Shown: positions 18,487-26,617 of the stretch, one piece after another
Layout of the letters: every line of letters begins with the position of its first letter
Position numbering within the stretch: the first letter of the stretch is position 1
Assembly: GCF_900112285.1 (NCBI RefSeq)
Contig: NZ_FOKZ01000004.1
Coordinates: 207,443 to 271,442, forward strand
Direction of reading: 5' to 3'
DNA length: 64,000 nucleotides
Source of the DNA: Polaromonas sp. OV174
Lineage (GTDB): Bacteria > Pseudomonadota > Gammaproteobacteria > Burkholderiales > Burkholderiaceae_C
The notes under the pieces: generated by a model
Seen by the model: the letters and a program-made list of their open reading frames with translations, nothing else
Told to the model about the DNA's origin: nothing
The model's database searches: none
Position numbers and translations under genes: made by a program

Positions 18487-19833
18487 AATTTGTCTTGAAG
18501 CCAGGGCCACCAGAACGAGTACCGGCAAGCCCAGCAAGGCCGAGGCGGTGAAAAACTGGCTGTAACCAAAGGCATCGACAAACTTGCCCGAATAGCCGGC
18601 CAGAAACTTGGGCAGCAACAGCATCATGGAGCTGAACAGCGCGTATTGCGTGGCCGAGTAGTTGACGTTGGTCAGGCTGGACAGGTAGGCGATGAAGGCG
18701 GCCGAGGCAATGCCGCTGGACAGGTTGTCGGCCGAAATCACGAAGATCAGCGCCGTGACATCATGGCCGCGCGTGCCCAGCCAGGCGAACAGCAGGTTGC
18801 TGGCGGCGCTCAGGATGGCGCCCAGCATCAACACCTTCATCACACCAAAGCGCATGGCCAGACCGCCGCCGACAAAGGCGCCGACCAGGGTCATGATGAC
18901 GCCGTAGATTTTGGTCACGGTGGCGACTTCGTCCTTGGTGTAGCCCATGTCCACGTAAAACGGATTCGCCATGATGCCCATCACCACATCGCTGATGCGG
19001 TACACCGCGATCAGCGCCAGGATCAGCAAGGCCTGCTTGCCGTAGCGGCGCAGAAAATCGGCAAAAGGGGCGATCAGCGCGCCCTTGAGCCATTCGGCCA
19101 GGTTTTTGCTGGGCGGCAGCTCGCGGCGCTGCGGTTCGGGCGAGCACAGCACCGTCACCATGCCCAGCAGCATGGAGGCGGCCATCACCAGGTAGGCGGT
19201 TTGCCAAGCGCCATGCTGGTAGCCGGTGAGGCTGGTGATTTCGGCGCGCGCGGCAATCCACAGCGCGCCGGCGCCGGCCCAGATCATGGCGATGCGGTAG
19301 CCGGTCTGGTAGGAGGCGGCCAGCGCGGCCTGGCGCTGGATGTCGGCCGACTCGATGCGATAGGCGTCCAGCGCAATGTCTTGCGTGGCCGAGCCAAAGG
19401 CCACCGCCAGCGCGCACCACACCACCGGCAGCAAAGCCTGTCGGGGATCGGTCAGGGCCATGGCCACCAGCGCCGTCATGATGAGGGTTTGCGACAACAG
19501 CAGCCAGCTGCGGCGCCGGCCCAGCCAGCGCGTCAGCAAGGGAATCGGCAGCCGGTCCACCAGCGGCGCCCAGACCCACTTGAAGCCATAGGCCAGGCCG
19601 ACCCAGCTCAGGTAGCCAATGGTGGTGCGGTCTATGCCGGCTTCGCGCAGCCAAAAACTCAAGGTGCCAAATACCAGCAGCAGCGGCAGGCCGGCCGAAA
19701 AACCCAGCAACAGCATGCGCAGGGTGGCGGCCTCGGTGTACACATGCCAGACATCACGCCAGCTTTTTTTGGGGGCGGCGCTAGCCGGCGCCGCTGCTTG
19801 GCTAACAGGGAGAGAAGAGATTTTGTCGGTCAT
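18469..19833 (-). CDS. AmpG-like MFS transporter (muropeptide permease family)
   Basis: 454 residues with 12-14 membrane segments. The segments GFSAGLPLLLVFGTLSFWLREAG and SATQDIALDAYRIE are typical of AmpG, which imports anhydromuropeptides for cell-wall recycling. The last residues KPASQ and the stop codon come from an R repeat, so the original C-terminus has been replaced or trimmed. Other AmpG-family members carry different cargo, so the symbol is withheld. Confidence 0.85.
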   Translation of the reverse strand: MTDKISSLPVSQAAAPASAAPKKSWRDVWHVYTEAATLRMLLLGFSAGLPLLLVFGTLSFWLREAGIDRTTIGYLSWVGLAYGFKWVWAPLVDRLPIPLLTRWLGRRRSWLLLSQTLIMTALVAMALTDPRQALLPVVWCALAVAFGSATQDIALDAYRIESADIQRQAALAASYQTGYRIAMIWAGAGALWIAARAEITSLTGYQHGAWQTAYLVMAASMLLGMVTVLCSPEPQRRELPPSKNLAEWLKGALIAPFADFLRRYGKQALLILALIAVYRISDVVMGIMANPFYVDMGYTKDEVATVTKIYGVIMTLVGAFVGGGLAMRFGVMKVLMLGAILSAASNLLFAWLGTRGHDVTALIFVISADNLSSGIASAAFIAYLSSLTNVNYSATQYALFSSMMLLLPKFLAGYSGKFVDAFGYSQFFTASALLGLPVLVLVALASRQIKPASQ

Positions 19834-19864
19834 GAGGTTTTGAGATTCTGGCTATTATTGACGC

Positions 19865-20707
19865 ATGTGCTTTTTATGCGACGCCAAACATTCCGCCTGG
19901 CCAGGCCGCCGGGCTTTTCTGCTGGCGGCCGCCGGCGCAACGGCGGCGGCAGTCGCTACGCCCTTGCAGGCCCAGGTCAATGTCGGGCCGGCTTCGGGGC
20001 TGCGCAATCTGGTGCCGGCCGACGAGCTGGAAGGCGCGGCGACGCAGGAATACGACAAGCTGCTGGCCGAGGCCCGCGCCAAGGGCACGCTGGCGGCGCC
20101 AAGCAGTCCACAGCTGCAACGCCTGCGCAAGATTGCCCAGCGCCTGGTGCCGCAAACCGCTCAGTGGAATGACCGGGCCAAGGACTGGCGCTGGGAAGTC
20201 AACCTGATCAGCAGCAAGGAACTCAATGCCTTTTGCATGCCTGGCGGCAAGATTGCCTTTTACACCGGCATTCTGGAGCAGCTCAAACTGAGCGACGACG
20301 AGGCCGCCATGATCATGGGCCACGAGATGGCCCATGCCCTGCGCGAGCATGCGCGCGCCCGCATTGCCAAAAGCCAGGGGACCGGCACCTTGCTGTCCCT
20401 GGGCGCGCAACTGCTGGGGCTGGGGCAGCTGGGCGACGTGGCGGCCAGCATAGGCACGCAACTGCTCACGCTGCGCTTTAGCCGCGATGATGAAACCGAC
20501 GCCGATCTGGTCGGACTGGAGCTGGCCGCGCGCGCCGGCTACAACCCGCAGGCCGCCGTCAGCCTGTGGGAGAAGATGGGCCAGGCCAGCGCTGGCGCGG
20601 GCGGCCCGAGCTTTCTGTCCACCCACCCTTCGGGGCCGGATCGCATCCAGCAGCTGCAGTCCAATGTGCCCAAGGTTCAGGGTCTTTATCTGCGCGCGCG
20701 TGGCTGA
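19865..20707 (+). CDS. M48-family metalloprotease, exported
   Basis: 280 residues. The N-terminus GRRAFLLAAAGATAAAVATPLQAQ is a signal peptide with a twin-arginine pair. The zinc site is H153-E154-x-x-H157 (MGHEMAHALREH), with the third ligand about E210 (ETDADLVG). The architecture matches Oma1/LoiP-like periplasmic proteases involved in outer-membrane quality control. The twin arginines suggest Tat export, although the motif is not perfect. Confidence 0.92.
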   Translation: MCFLCDAKHSAWPGRRAFLLAAAGATAAAVATPLQAQVNVGPASGLRNLVPADELEGAATQEYDKLLAEARAKGTLAAPSSPQLQRLRKIAQRLVPQTAQWNDRAKDWRWEVNLISSKELNAFCMPGGKIAFYTGILEQLKLSDDEAAMIMGHEMAHALREHARARIAKSQGTGTLLSLGAQLLGLGQLGDVAASIGTQLLTLRFSRDDETDADLVGLELAARAGYNPQAAVSLWEKMGQASAGAGGPSFLSTHPSGPDRIQQLQSNVPKVQGLYLRARG

Positions 20708-20756
20708 GGCCGCCTAGGCCACAGCACGCCGTCTTGGTTTTGCCGGCCCCGCGTTC

Positions 20757-21956
20757 ATGAGCGATCCTGTTCCGCCCGACTTGCGTACTGGTGATCAGCT
20801 CCGCTTGCCGGCTTTCTTCAGCCGGGCCTGGTGGCGCGCTTTCCGGCCGGCCCGCACCCGTATCAACACGCGTGAGCGCCTGCGCCTGGTGGCGGGCTCG
20901 CTGATCGGCATTTTTCTGACCGGTCTGCTCTGTCATCTGGTCAGCGGCACGGCGGTAGCGAGCCTGCCCTGGCTGGTGGCGCCTTTGGGTGCCAGTGCGG
21001 TGCTGGTGTTTGCCCTGCCGGCCAGCCCTTTGGCCCAGCCCTGGTCCGTGGTGGGGGGCAATACGGTGTCGGCCCTGGTGGGCATTGCCGGGGTTCATGG
21101 CATGCACCTGTTGGGCTCACCCGAGTTGGCGGCCGCGCTCGCCGTGGCCACGGCCATCGCCCTGATGCTGGCGCTGCGCTGCCTGCATCCGCCGGGCGGG
21201 GCCACCGCGCTGATGATGGTGCTGGGCGGCATTTCAGACCCGCTGTTTGCCTTTTATCCGGTGCTGCTCAATTCGGCCCTGCTGGTGGCCGCCGGCATTG
21301 TCTACAACAACGCCACGCGCCGGCCCTATCCGCACATGCAGCTGGCGCCGGCCACGGCGCCGCTTTCCGGCCAGGCCAAGCTGCTGGATGCCGACCTGGA
21401 CGCCGTGCTGGCGCGCTACAACCAGGTGCTGGACGTCAGCCGGGATGACCTCAAGGCCTTGCTGGTGCAAACCCAGTCGCGCGCCTACGACCGCAAACTG
21501 GCCGAAGTGCGCTGCGCCGACATCATGTCGCGCGATCTGGTGACGGTGGAGTTCGGCACGCCGCTGCAGGAAGCCTGGGCGCTGCTGCGTGAGCGCCGCA
21601 TCAAGGCGCTGCCGGTGGTGGACCGCACGTTTCGCATTGCCGGCATCATCACGCTGGCCGATTTCATGCGGGCCGCCGAGCTGGACCTGTATGAAGGCTT
21701 CGACGACAAGCTGCGCAAACTGATACGCAGCAGCCGCACCATCCACTCGAACAAGCCCGAGGTGGTCGGCCAGATCATGACGCGTAATGTGCGCGTGGCC
21801 AGCGAGCAGCGCCATCTGGTGGAGCTGGTGCCGCTGTTCGGCAGCACCGGCCATCACCACATTCCCATCATCGGCGAGGGCGAGCGCCTGGTCGGCATGA
21901 TCACCCAGTCCGACCTGGTCGCCGCCTTGGGGCGGGCCGCCGACCCGGCCTCGTGA
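20757..21956 (+). CDS. HPP-family membrane protein with two CBS domains
   Basis: 399 residues. The N-terminal half (about 40-190) has four or more membrane segments with HPP-type motifs (LHPPGGATALMMVLGG, VAPLGASAVLVFALP). The C-terminal half (about 245-395) is a CBS pair (CADIMSRDLVTVEFGTPLQE and VGQIMTRNVRVASEQRHLVE). HPP proteins have been linked to nitrite transport in plants and cyanobacteria. CBS pairs bind adenosyl ligands, so transport may be nucleotide-gated. Confidence 0.88.
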   Translation: MSDPVPPDLRTGDQLRLPAFFSRAWWRAFRPARTRINTRERLRLVAGSLIGIFLTGLLCHLVSGTAVASLPWLVAPLGASAVLVFALPASPLAQPWSVVGGNTVSALVGIAGVHGMHLLGSPELAAALAVATAIALMLALRCLHPPGGATALMMVLGGISDPLFAFYPVLLNSALLVAAGIVYNNATRRPYPHMQLAPATAPLSGQAKLLDADLDAVLARYNQVLDVSRDDLKALLVQTQSRAYDRKLAEVRCADIMSRDLVTVEFGTPLQEAWALLRERRIKALPVVDRTFRIAGIITLADFMRAAELDLYEGFDDKLRKLIRSSRTIHSNKPEVVGQIMTRNVRVASEQRHLVELVPLFGSTGHHHIPIIGEGERLVGMITQSDLVAALGRAADPAS

Positions 21957-21969
21957 AGCCGGCGGCGCT

Positions 21970-22551
21970 TCAGGCCATGAAGGCCAGGGGAACGGGGTTT
22001 TCGCCCAGGGCATTGAGCAATATGGCCCAGTGCATGGATTCATCGCCCAGGATGCTGGCGGCGGCCTTGGCCAGATCACGGTCGGCGAACAAGGGCACGG
22101 CCCCCAGGTAGGCGCTGACGGCGCCTTTTTCCAGCGTGGCGGCAAAGCGCAGCACATCGGCCTGGTTTTTCAGCTTGTCGACCGGAAATTCGTATTTGTC
22201 CTTGGCCAGCACCGGTTTGCCGCCCAGCTTGCTGACCACCGAGGCCAGCAGTGCGGCATGTGCCTTGTGATGGCCCTGGAATTGCACGGCCAGATCCAGC
22301 ACCGGCTTTTGCAGCAGCCCGCTTTCGGCGCCGACCTGATAGGCGGCAACCGCCTCCAGCTCCGCGCCCAGCGCCGAGTTCAGGATGCCGACATCCTTGC
22401 CCGGGGATTTGGTGGGCTTGCCGGCGGCCAGGCTTTCGCGTCCGGCCAGCATGGCAATGGCGGTGCCCGACAGGGTCAGGCCGGTGACGCGCAGAATGCC
22501 GCGGCGGCTGCTCAGGATTTGTTCGCCCTGTTGAATAAAGCTGAATGACAT
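21970..22551 (-). CDS. Exported ferritin-like domain protein
   Basis: 193 residues. The N-terminus SSRRGILRVTGLTLSGTAIAMLAG is a probable twin-arginine signal. The mature part is a four-helix ferritin-like bundle with ELEAVAAYQVG and, later, DESMHWAILLNALG, which provide Glu and His residues for a di-iron site. The start at 22551 is preceded by GGAGGAG, 6-8 bases away. It lies about 110 bp downstream of the ECF sigma gene on the same strand. Confidence 0.82.
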   Translation of the reverse strand: MSFSFIQQGEQILSSRRGILRVTGLTLSGTAIAMLAGRESLAAGKPTKSPGKDVGILNSALGAELEAVAAYQVGAESGLLQKPVLDLAVQFQGHHKAHAALLASVVSKLGGKPVLAKDKYEFPVDKLKNQADVLRFAATLEKGAVSAYLGAVPLFADRDLAKAAASILGDESMHWAILLNALGENPVPLAFMA

Positions 22552-22659
22552 GATGATCTCCTCCAAGTGGACCGAGCGCAGACGAAGTTATTCCCAAGTC
22601 ATCTGCGCTGAAAATGACTTGATGAAGTGACTGAGTGAGTGGGGGGACGTGGTCTAGGG

Positions 22660-23376
22660 CTAGGGCGGTGGCGTGCTGCCAACGCCGCTGCCATGGCGTA
22701 TCGCCTGCAGCACCGTGTTAACCATGCGGTCGCAGCGTCCGCCTTCAAAGGCAAAGGCATCTTGCAGACCAAGCTTCACGTCACGCTGCAAGGACTGGCG
22801 CAGCATCTGGCGGGCCCGAAACAGCCGGGTCTTGACCAGGGCCGGTGAAATGTCCAGGCATTGGGCGGTTTCCTCAACGCTCAACTCTTCCACCGCGCGC
22901 AGCATGAACACCGTGCGGTGCTCGTCGGGCAGGCGGTCAATTTTGCTTTCGAGCAGACTTCGTAATTGTTCGCGCATGGCCAGGTCCTCCGGCGTTTCCG
23001 AAAGCATCAGTTCGATGGCGTTGAGGGCGTGGTTGTGATCCATGGCAAAGGCCGTATCGCCTTGCAGGCGCTGCCCGGCCCTGCTCTGCTGGCGTTTTTT
23101 GTTCAGGGCCTCGTTGATCACGATGCGTGTCAGCCAGGTGGAAAGCTGGGCCGTGCCCTGGAAGTTTTTCAAGGCCACGAAGGCGCGCAAATAGGCTTCC
23201 TGCACCGCGTCCTCGGCATCGCCATCGGCGTGCAATATGCTGCGCGCCACGCGGAACAGGCGCCGGTTGTGGGTGCGCATCAGCTGCTCGAAGGCTTGCA
23301 GATTGCCTGCGGCAAGTTGCGCCATCAGCACTTGCGGATCGCTGGGTGCCGGGGCTGCGGGCGACAGGGTTTGCAT
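22660..23376 (-). CDS. ECF-type RNA polymerase sigma factor
   Basis: 238 residues. Region 2 (LFRVARSILHADGDAEDAVQEAYLRAF and TWLTRIVINEALNKKRQ) and region 4 (LPDEHRTVFMLRAVEELSVEETAQCLDISPALVKTRLFRARQ) are intact. AAGGTGA precedes the ATG. No anti-sigma gene is adjacent: downstream is the exported ferritin-like protein, upstream the divergent phosphoesterase. A C-terminal tail of about 50 residues follows region 4. Regulation could be transcriptional or through that tail. Confidence 0.92.
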   Translation of the reverse strand: MQTLSPAAPAPSDPQVLMAQLAAGNLQAFEQLMRTHNRRLFRVARSILHADGDAEDAVQEAYLRAFVALKNFQGTAQLSTWLTRIVINEALNKKRQQSRAGQRLQGDTAFAMDHNHALNAIELMLSETPEDLAMREQLRSLLESKIDRLPDEHRTVFMLRAVEELSVEETAQCLDISPALVKTRLFRARQMLRQSLQRDVKLGLQDAFAFEGGRCDRMVNTVLQAIRHGSGVGSTPPP

Positions 23377-23551
23377 GCATTCACCTTTTTGGGTCGGTAT
23401 TGCTGCATTAGATGGTTTGCGCGGCAGTCAGGTTACAGCTATTTATCGCAAGAGGGCGTTTGCGCTGGCGCATGCGCGGCTCGTCACCATCTGCTGTAAT
23501 ACGCTGACTCGGGCTGAGCGCTCATGGCGGCCCGGTTTTGGAGCCGTGCCG

Positions 23552-24319
23552 ATGAAACTCAACATCCTGTCCGATCTGCACCTGAGCTGCGGTGATCTGG
23601 ACCTTCCCGACAATGACGCCGATGTGGTCATTTTGGCCGGCGACATTGCGCGCCCGCTGGAGGCGGTGACGTGGGCCCGTGGTTTTGACAAGCCGGTGCT
23701 CTATGTCCCGGGCAACCACGAGTTTTACGGCGGCAGCCTGGCCGACACGGTGGCCGAACTCAAACGGCTGTGCAGTGGCAGCCGCATTCAGGTGCTCGAC
23801 TGCGATGAAGTCATGCTGGATGGCGTGCGCTTTCTGGGCGCCACGATGTGGACCGATTTCAGGCTTTTTGGCGAGGGCGAGCCCCGCCTGCAGGCGATGA
23901 AAGAAGCGCAGGGCTTCATGGGCGACTTCAAGAGAATCCATGCCGACAAGCTTGCCGAGCGGCTGTTCACGCCCGAGGACTGCGCCCAGTTGTGCCTGCA
24001 CCACGCCAACTGGCTGGAAGGCCGGCTGGCCCAGCAGCATGCCGGGCCTACCGTGGTGCTCACCCACCATGCGCCCTCGCGCGCCAGCATTCATCCGCGC
24101 TTTGCTGGCTCGGCGCTCAACGCCTGCTTTGTGTCCGATCTGGCGCACCTGGCCGGCGCCGACCGCGCGCAGCTGTGGGTGCACGGCCATACCCACGACA
24201 GCTTCGACTATGAGATCAAGGGCACGCGCGTGGTCTGCAATCCGCGCGGCTATGCCCGGGACGGCGTCAATGAAAACCCCTTGTTTGACCGCAATTTCGT
24301 GGTCGAGATAGGGCGCTGA
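23552..24319 (+). CDS. Metallophosphoesterase
   Basis: 255 residues. Motifs in order: SDLHL, LAGDIARP, VPGNHEFYG, LTHHAPS and VHGHTHDSFDY. This is a calcineurin-like phosphoesterase of the Ser/Thr-phosphatase-like group, with unknown substrate. The start at 23552 gives the conserved MKLNILSDLHL opening, with TGGAG about 9 bases upstream. A small unknown gene follows by 36 bp. Confidence 0.9.
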   Translation: MKLNILSDLHLSCGDLDLPDNDADVVILAGDIARPLEAVTWARGFDKPVLYVPGNHEFYGGSLADTVAELKRLCSGSRIQVLDCDEVMLDGVRFLGATMWTDFRLFGEGEPRLQAMKEAQGFMGDFKRIHADKLAERLFTPEDCAQLCLHHANWLEGRLAQQHAGPTVVLTHHAPSRASIHPRFAGSALNACFVSDLAHLAGADRAQLWVHGHTHDSFDYEIKGTRVVCNPRGYARDGVNENPLFDRNFVVEIGR

Positions 24320-24355
24320 AACGCCGGCATCCACGGCTTGGCAAGGAGGCAAGAC

Positions 24356-24667
24356 ATGAGCACATGGTTTTCAAAACAGCTGGGCGATGGCGTCTGGTCT
24401 TTCAGCATGAGGGACCAGGTCAAGGATGCCTTTTTGCCCTTGTATGTGCTGGCCGGCCGGCCCGTGGAGATGGCGGTGTTCACCCGGCATGAGTCGGAAG
24501 GGCGTTTGCAGTGTGAAGTCGTGGCCTATTTTTCGCCGGCGGCCGTTAGCGTGGCGCGTGCCCTGCACGCCACGCCGTGCCAGAAGCCGGCGCGCGGCGA
24601 GCTGGACTTGCTGGCGGGCGAGCCGGGCTGCTGGCCGCTGCTGTTTCCGTCTGACGCCGCGGAATGA
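24356..24667 (+). CDS. Small protein of unknown function
   Basis: 103 residues, not recognised. It is soluble, with a mixed beta-rich pattern (VWSFSMRDQVKDAFLPLYV, RLQCEVVAYFSPAAVSVARAL). A strong Shine-Dalgarno AAGGAGG lies 6-7 bases before the ATG, which makes the gene credible. It follows the phosphoesterase gene closely and may share its transcript. Confidence 0.7.
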   Translation: MSTWFSKQLGDGVWSFSMRDQVKDAFLPLYVLAGRPVEMAVFTRHESEGRLQCEVVAYFSPAAVSVARALHATPCQKPARGELDLLAGEPGCWPLLFPSDAAE

Positions 24668-24719
24668 ACAAGGAGCCCGTCGTCATGGCGGGAATGTTCT
24701 ATTTTATCGATAAAAATGG

Positions 24720-24766
24720 CATGTAGCGCCCGTATGACATGCGCCAACAGCTATATATTTGATAGC
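24720..24766 (-). repeat. R repeat, copy 6
   Basis: Reverse copy: GCTATCAAATATATAGC core, TGTTGGCGC, then GGGCGCTAC on the minus strand. It marks the last R element before the repeat-free 24.8-29.4 kb block. Confidence 0.8.
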
Positions 24767-24816
24767 AAAAAAAGGCGCTTGCTAGCTCGGAGCTGCAAGC
24801 CGTACGCCACCGCAGG

Positions 24817-25689
24817 CTAGGCCGGCACGGCACACTGCCTGGATCGGTCAAGCTTCAGGCAGCGCTTGAACGGGTAATTGCGACCTTCCTTGATCGCCAG
24901 GATCATTTGCTCAACCTTCTTGGCAGAGCGAGTGCCGAAGTAATAGTCGTAAATCTCGCCATTGACGATGATGGCCACCTGTGGCGATCCATTTCGCCCG
25001 GAACTGGCCTCATCAAGTTTTGCCTTGTAGGGCTTCACCTCATCGGGCAGGAACATCGACGATGGCACGGGTGAGGTGACTGCTTTTGACACATACGAGA
25101 ACCGAATCGCCTTAAACGCCGCAGTCTGTTGGAGCTTGGGCAATTCGAGCCCTCGCCAAGCCACACAAGGCGGGCAATCGTTGCCTCCCATGACGACCAT
25201 GTGAATGTTCGGCGGCGTGGTTGGCGCCGCGGCATGATTGGCGGCAGCCGCCGTAGCCGAGTTAACGGCGACGCTCTCAAGCCGTTCCAGCTTGACCGGC
25301 TTCACAACGCCGTTCTTGGAAGTAAAGGTACCCGTAAAAGAGCCATCCGTGAGCTGTTTGGCAACGATTTTGCTGTCGGCTGGCGTCACTAGCTCCAGCC
25401 GGCGTTCTGTGCCCGATTGCGTCATCTCGCCCCGAATTGGCGAGCGCTTGCCGTCAAGCCATCCATAAGTCGCATCGAGCAGGAAGGCGCCGTTCGTCCC
25501 CGTCGCAACACCGCGAATGATCAAACTGCGCTGACGCGGCTCATCGGCAACCGTCACGACCCAGGAAGCAATCAGATCGCTCTGCGGTGGATTGACCGCA
25601 GGCTGGCCGGATTGCGCGGACACCGTATCTACCCGCGCAAAGAGAAGAAGAACCAGCAAGCACCTAAATGCCCAGAACAGCTGTCGCAT
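24817..25689 (-). CDS. Exported thioredoxin-fold protein with CPPC motif
   Basis: 290 residues. A signal peptide is likely (RQLFWAFRCLLVLLLFARVDTVSAQ). Residues about 30-145 form a beta-rich domain I do not recognise. The C-terminal part (about 160-290) has MGGNDCPPCVAWRG followed by a thioredoxin-like pattern ending PQVAIIVNGEIYDYYFGTRS. The CPPC pair suggests a periplasmic disulfide oxidoreductase. Its base composition is visibly less GC-rich than its neighbours, which may indicate transfer. Start at 25689 is chosen for the signal peptide; an upstream methionine is possible. Confidence 0.75.
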   Translation of the reverse strand: MRQLFWAFRCLLVLLLFARVDTVSAQSGQPAVNPPQSDLIASWVVTVADEPRQRSLIIRGVATGTNGAFLLDATYGWLDGKRSPIRGEMTQSGTERRLELVTPADSKIVAKQLTDGSFTGTFTSKNGVVKPVKLERLESVAVNSATAAAANHAAAPTTPPNIHMVVMGGNDCPPCVAWRGLELPKLQQTAAFKAIRFSYVSKAVTSPVPSSMFLPDEVKPYKAKLDEASSGRNGSPQVAIIVNGEIYDYYFGTRSAKKVEQMILAIKEGRNYPFKRCLKLDRSRQCAVPA

Positions 25690-25942
25690 GATGATGTTTC
25701 CGATTCGACAAAGAAAAAACACCTCAATTTCCTGGGCCAATCGTAAGCCGAGGTGAGGGCGCTGTGCAAAACCTCCTCAGCTGTGTGCTTGATGCCAGCC
25801 CAGGTTCTTGGCATAGGCTCGCCTTGAACCCGAACTCTTCCCGCTGGCGGCGTTGACCTTGTACCGCGGTTCGCTGCCACGGAATTCGGCGAGCCAGGGT
25901 CGTGCCAAGACATTGCGGTTAGCATATCCGGCTGGAGAACCA

Positions 25943-26617
25943 ATGCGGATATTGCTTGTAGAGGATGACAAGGTGCTGGCGGACGCGCTCTCGCGGGCGC
26001 TGGTGCAGTCCGCCCACGCCGTAGACATGGTTTCCAACGGTGAGATGGCCGACCATGCGCTCACTATTGGCATTTACGACTTGGCGATCCTGGACATCGG
26101 CTTACCCGGGCTGAGCGGATTGGACGTGCTGCGGCGGCTGAGGGCACGCCGGTCCACGACGCCAGTGCTGATGCTCACTGCCTTCGACACCCTCCAGGAC
26201 CGCGTCCGCGGGCTGGATCTAGGCGCCGACGATTACCTGGCCAAGCCCTTCGACCTGCCGGAGCTGGAAGCGCGCGTGCGGGCGCTGCTGCGCCGCGGTA
26301 GCAACTCCACGCCTTGCCTGGAGCACGGCCTGCTGCGCTTTGACACGGTGGGCCGCCGCGTGTTCTACGAGAAGCGACCGCTGGAGCTGTCGCCGCGCGA
26401 ACTCGCCGTCCTGGAACTGCTGCTGATGCGCGCGGGGCGTGTCGTGAGCAAGGAGCAGATGGTCAACCATCTCTATGGCTGGGGCGACGAGGTCGGTGAC
26501 AACGCGATCGAGGTCAACATCTACCGCCTGCGCAAGAAGCTGGAGCCGCTCGGATGTGAGATCCGCACCGTGCGCGGCATGGGCTATCTGATGGACCGCA
26601 ACGATGCGGAGGCCTGA
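25943..26617 (+). CDS. OmpR-family response regulator (TctD/QseB-like)
   Basis: 224 residues. Receiver phospho-acceptor D51 (LAILDIGLPGLSG), acidic pocket E7, D8, D9 and switch lysine in DDYLAKPFDLPEL. The winged-helix domain has ELSPRELAVLELLLMRAGRVVSKEQM and NAIEVNIYRLRKKLEP. The start at 25943 has TGGAG about 7 bases upstream; the upstream in-frame extension is not receiver-like. It overlaps the kinase gene by 14 bp. The three 22-bp repeats at 28031-28093 are its likely target. Confidence 0.94.
   Translation: MRILLVEDDKVLADALSRALVQSAHAVDMVSNGEMADHALTIGIYDLAILDIGLPGLSGLDVLRRLRARRSTTPVLMLTAFDTLQDRVRGLDLGADDYLAKPFDLPELEARVRALLRRGSNSTPCLEHGLLRFDTVGRRVFYEKRPLELSPRELAVLELLLMRAGRVVSKEQMVNHLYGWGDEVGDNAIEVNIYRLRKKLEPLGCEIRTVRGMGYLMDRNDAEA

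Noticed and set aside
22587..22595. GGGAATAAC on the minus strand before the ferritin-like gene, resembling an ECF -35 box
   Set aside because: It lies only 36-44 bases before the start codon. A promoter there would leave no room for the strong ribosome site, so it is not a sound -35 box.
23436..23475. A sixteenth R repeat before the phosphoesterase gene
   Set aside because: Only ACAGCTATTTATCGC and GTTTGCGCTGGC match; the rest does not fit, so it is below the level used for the other copies.
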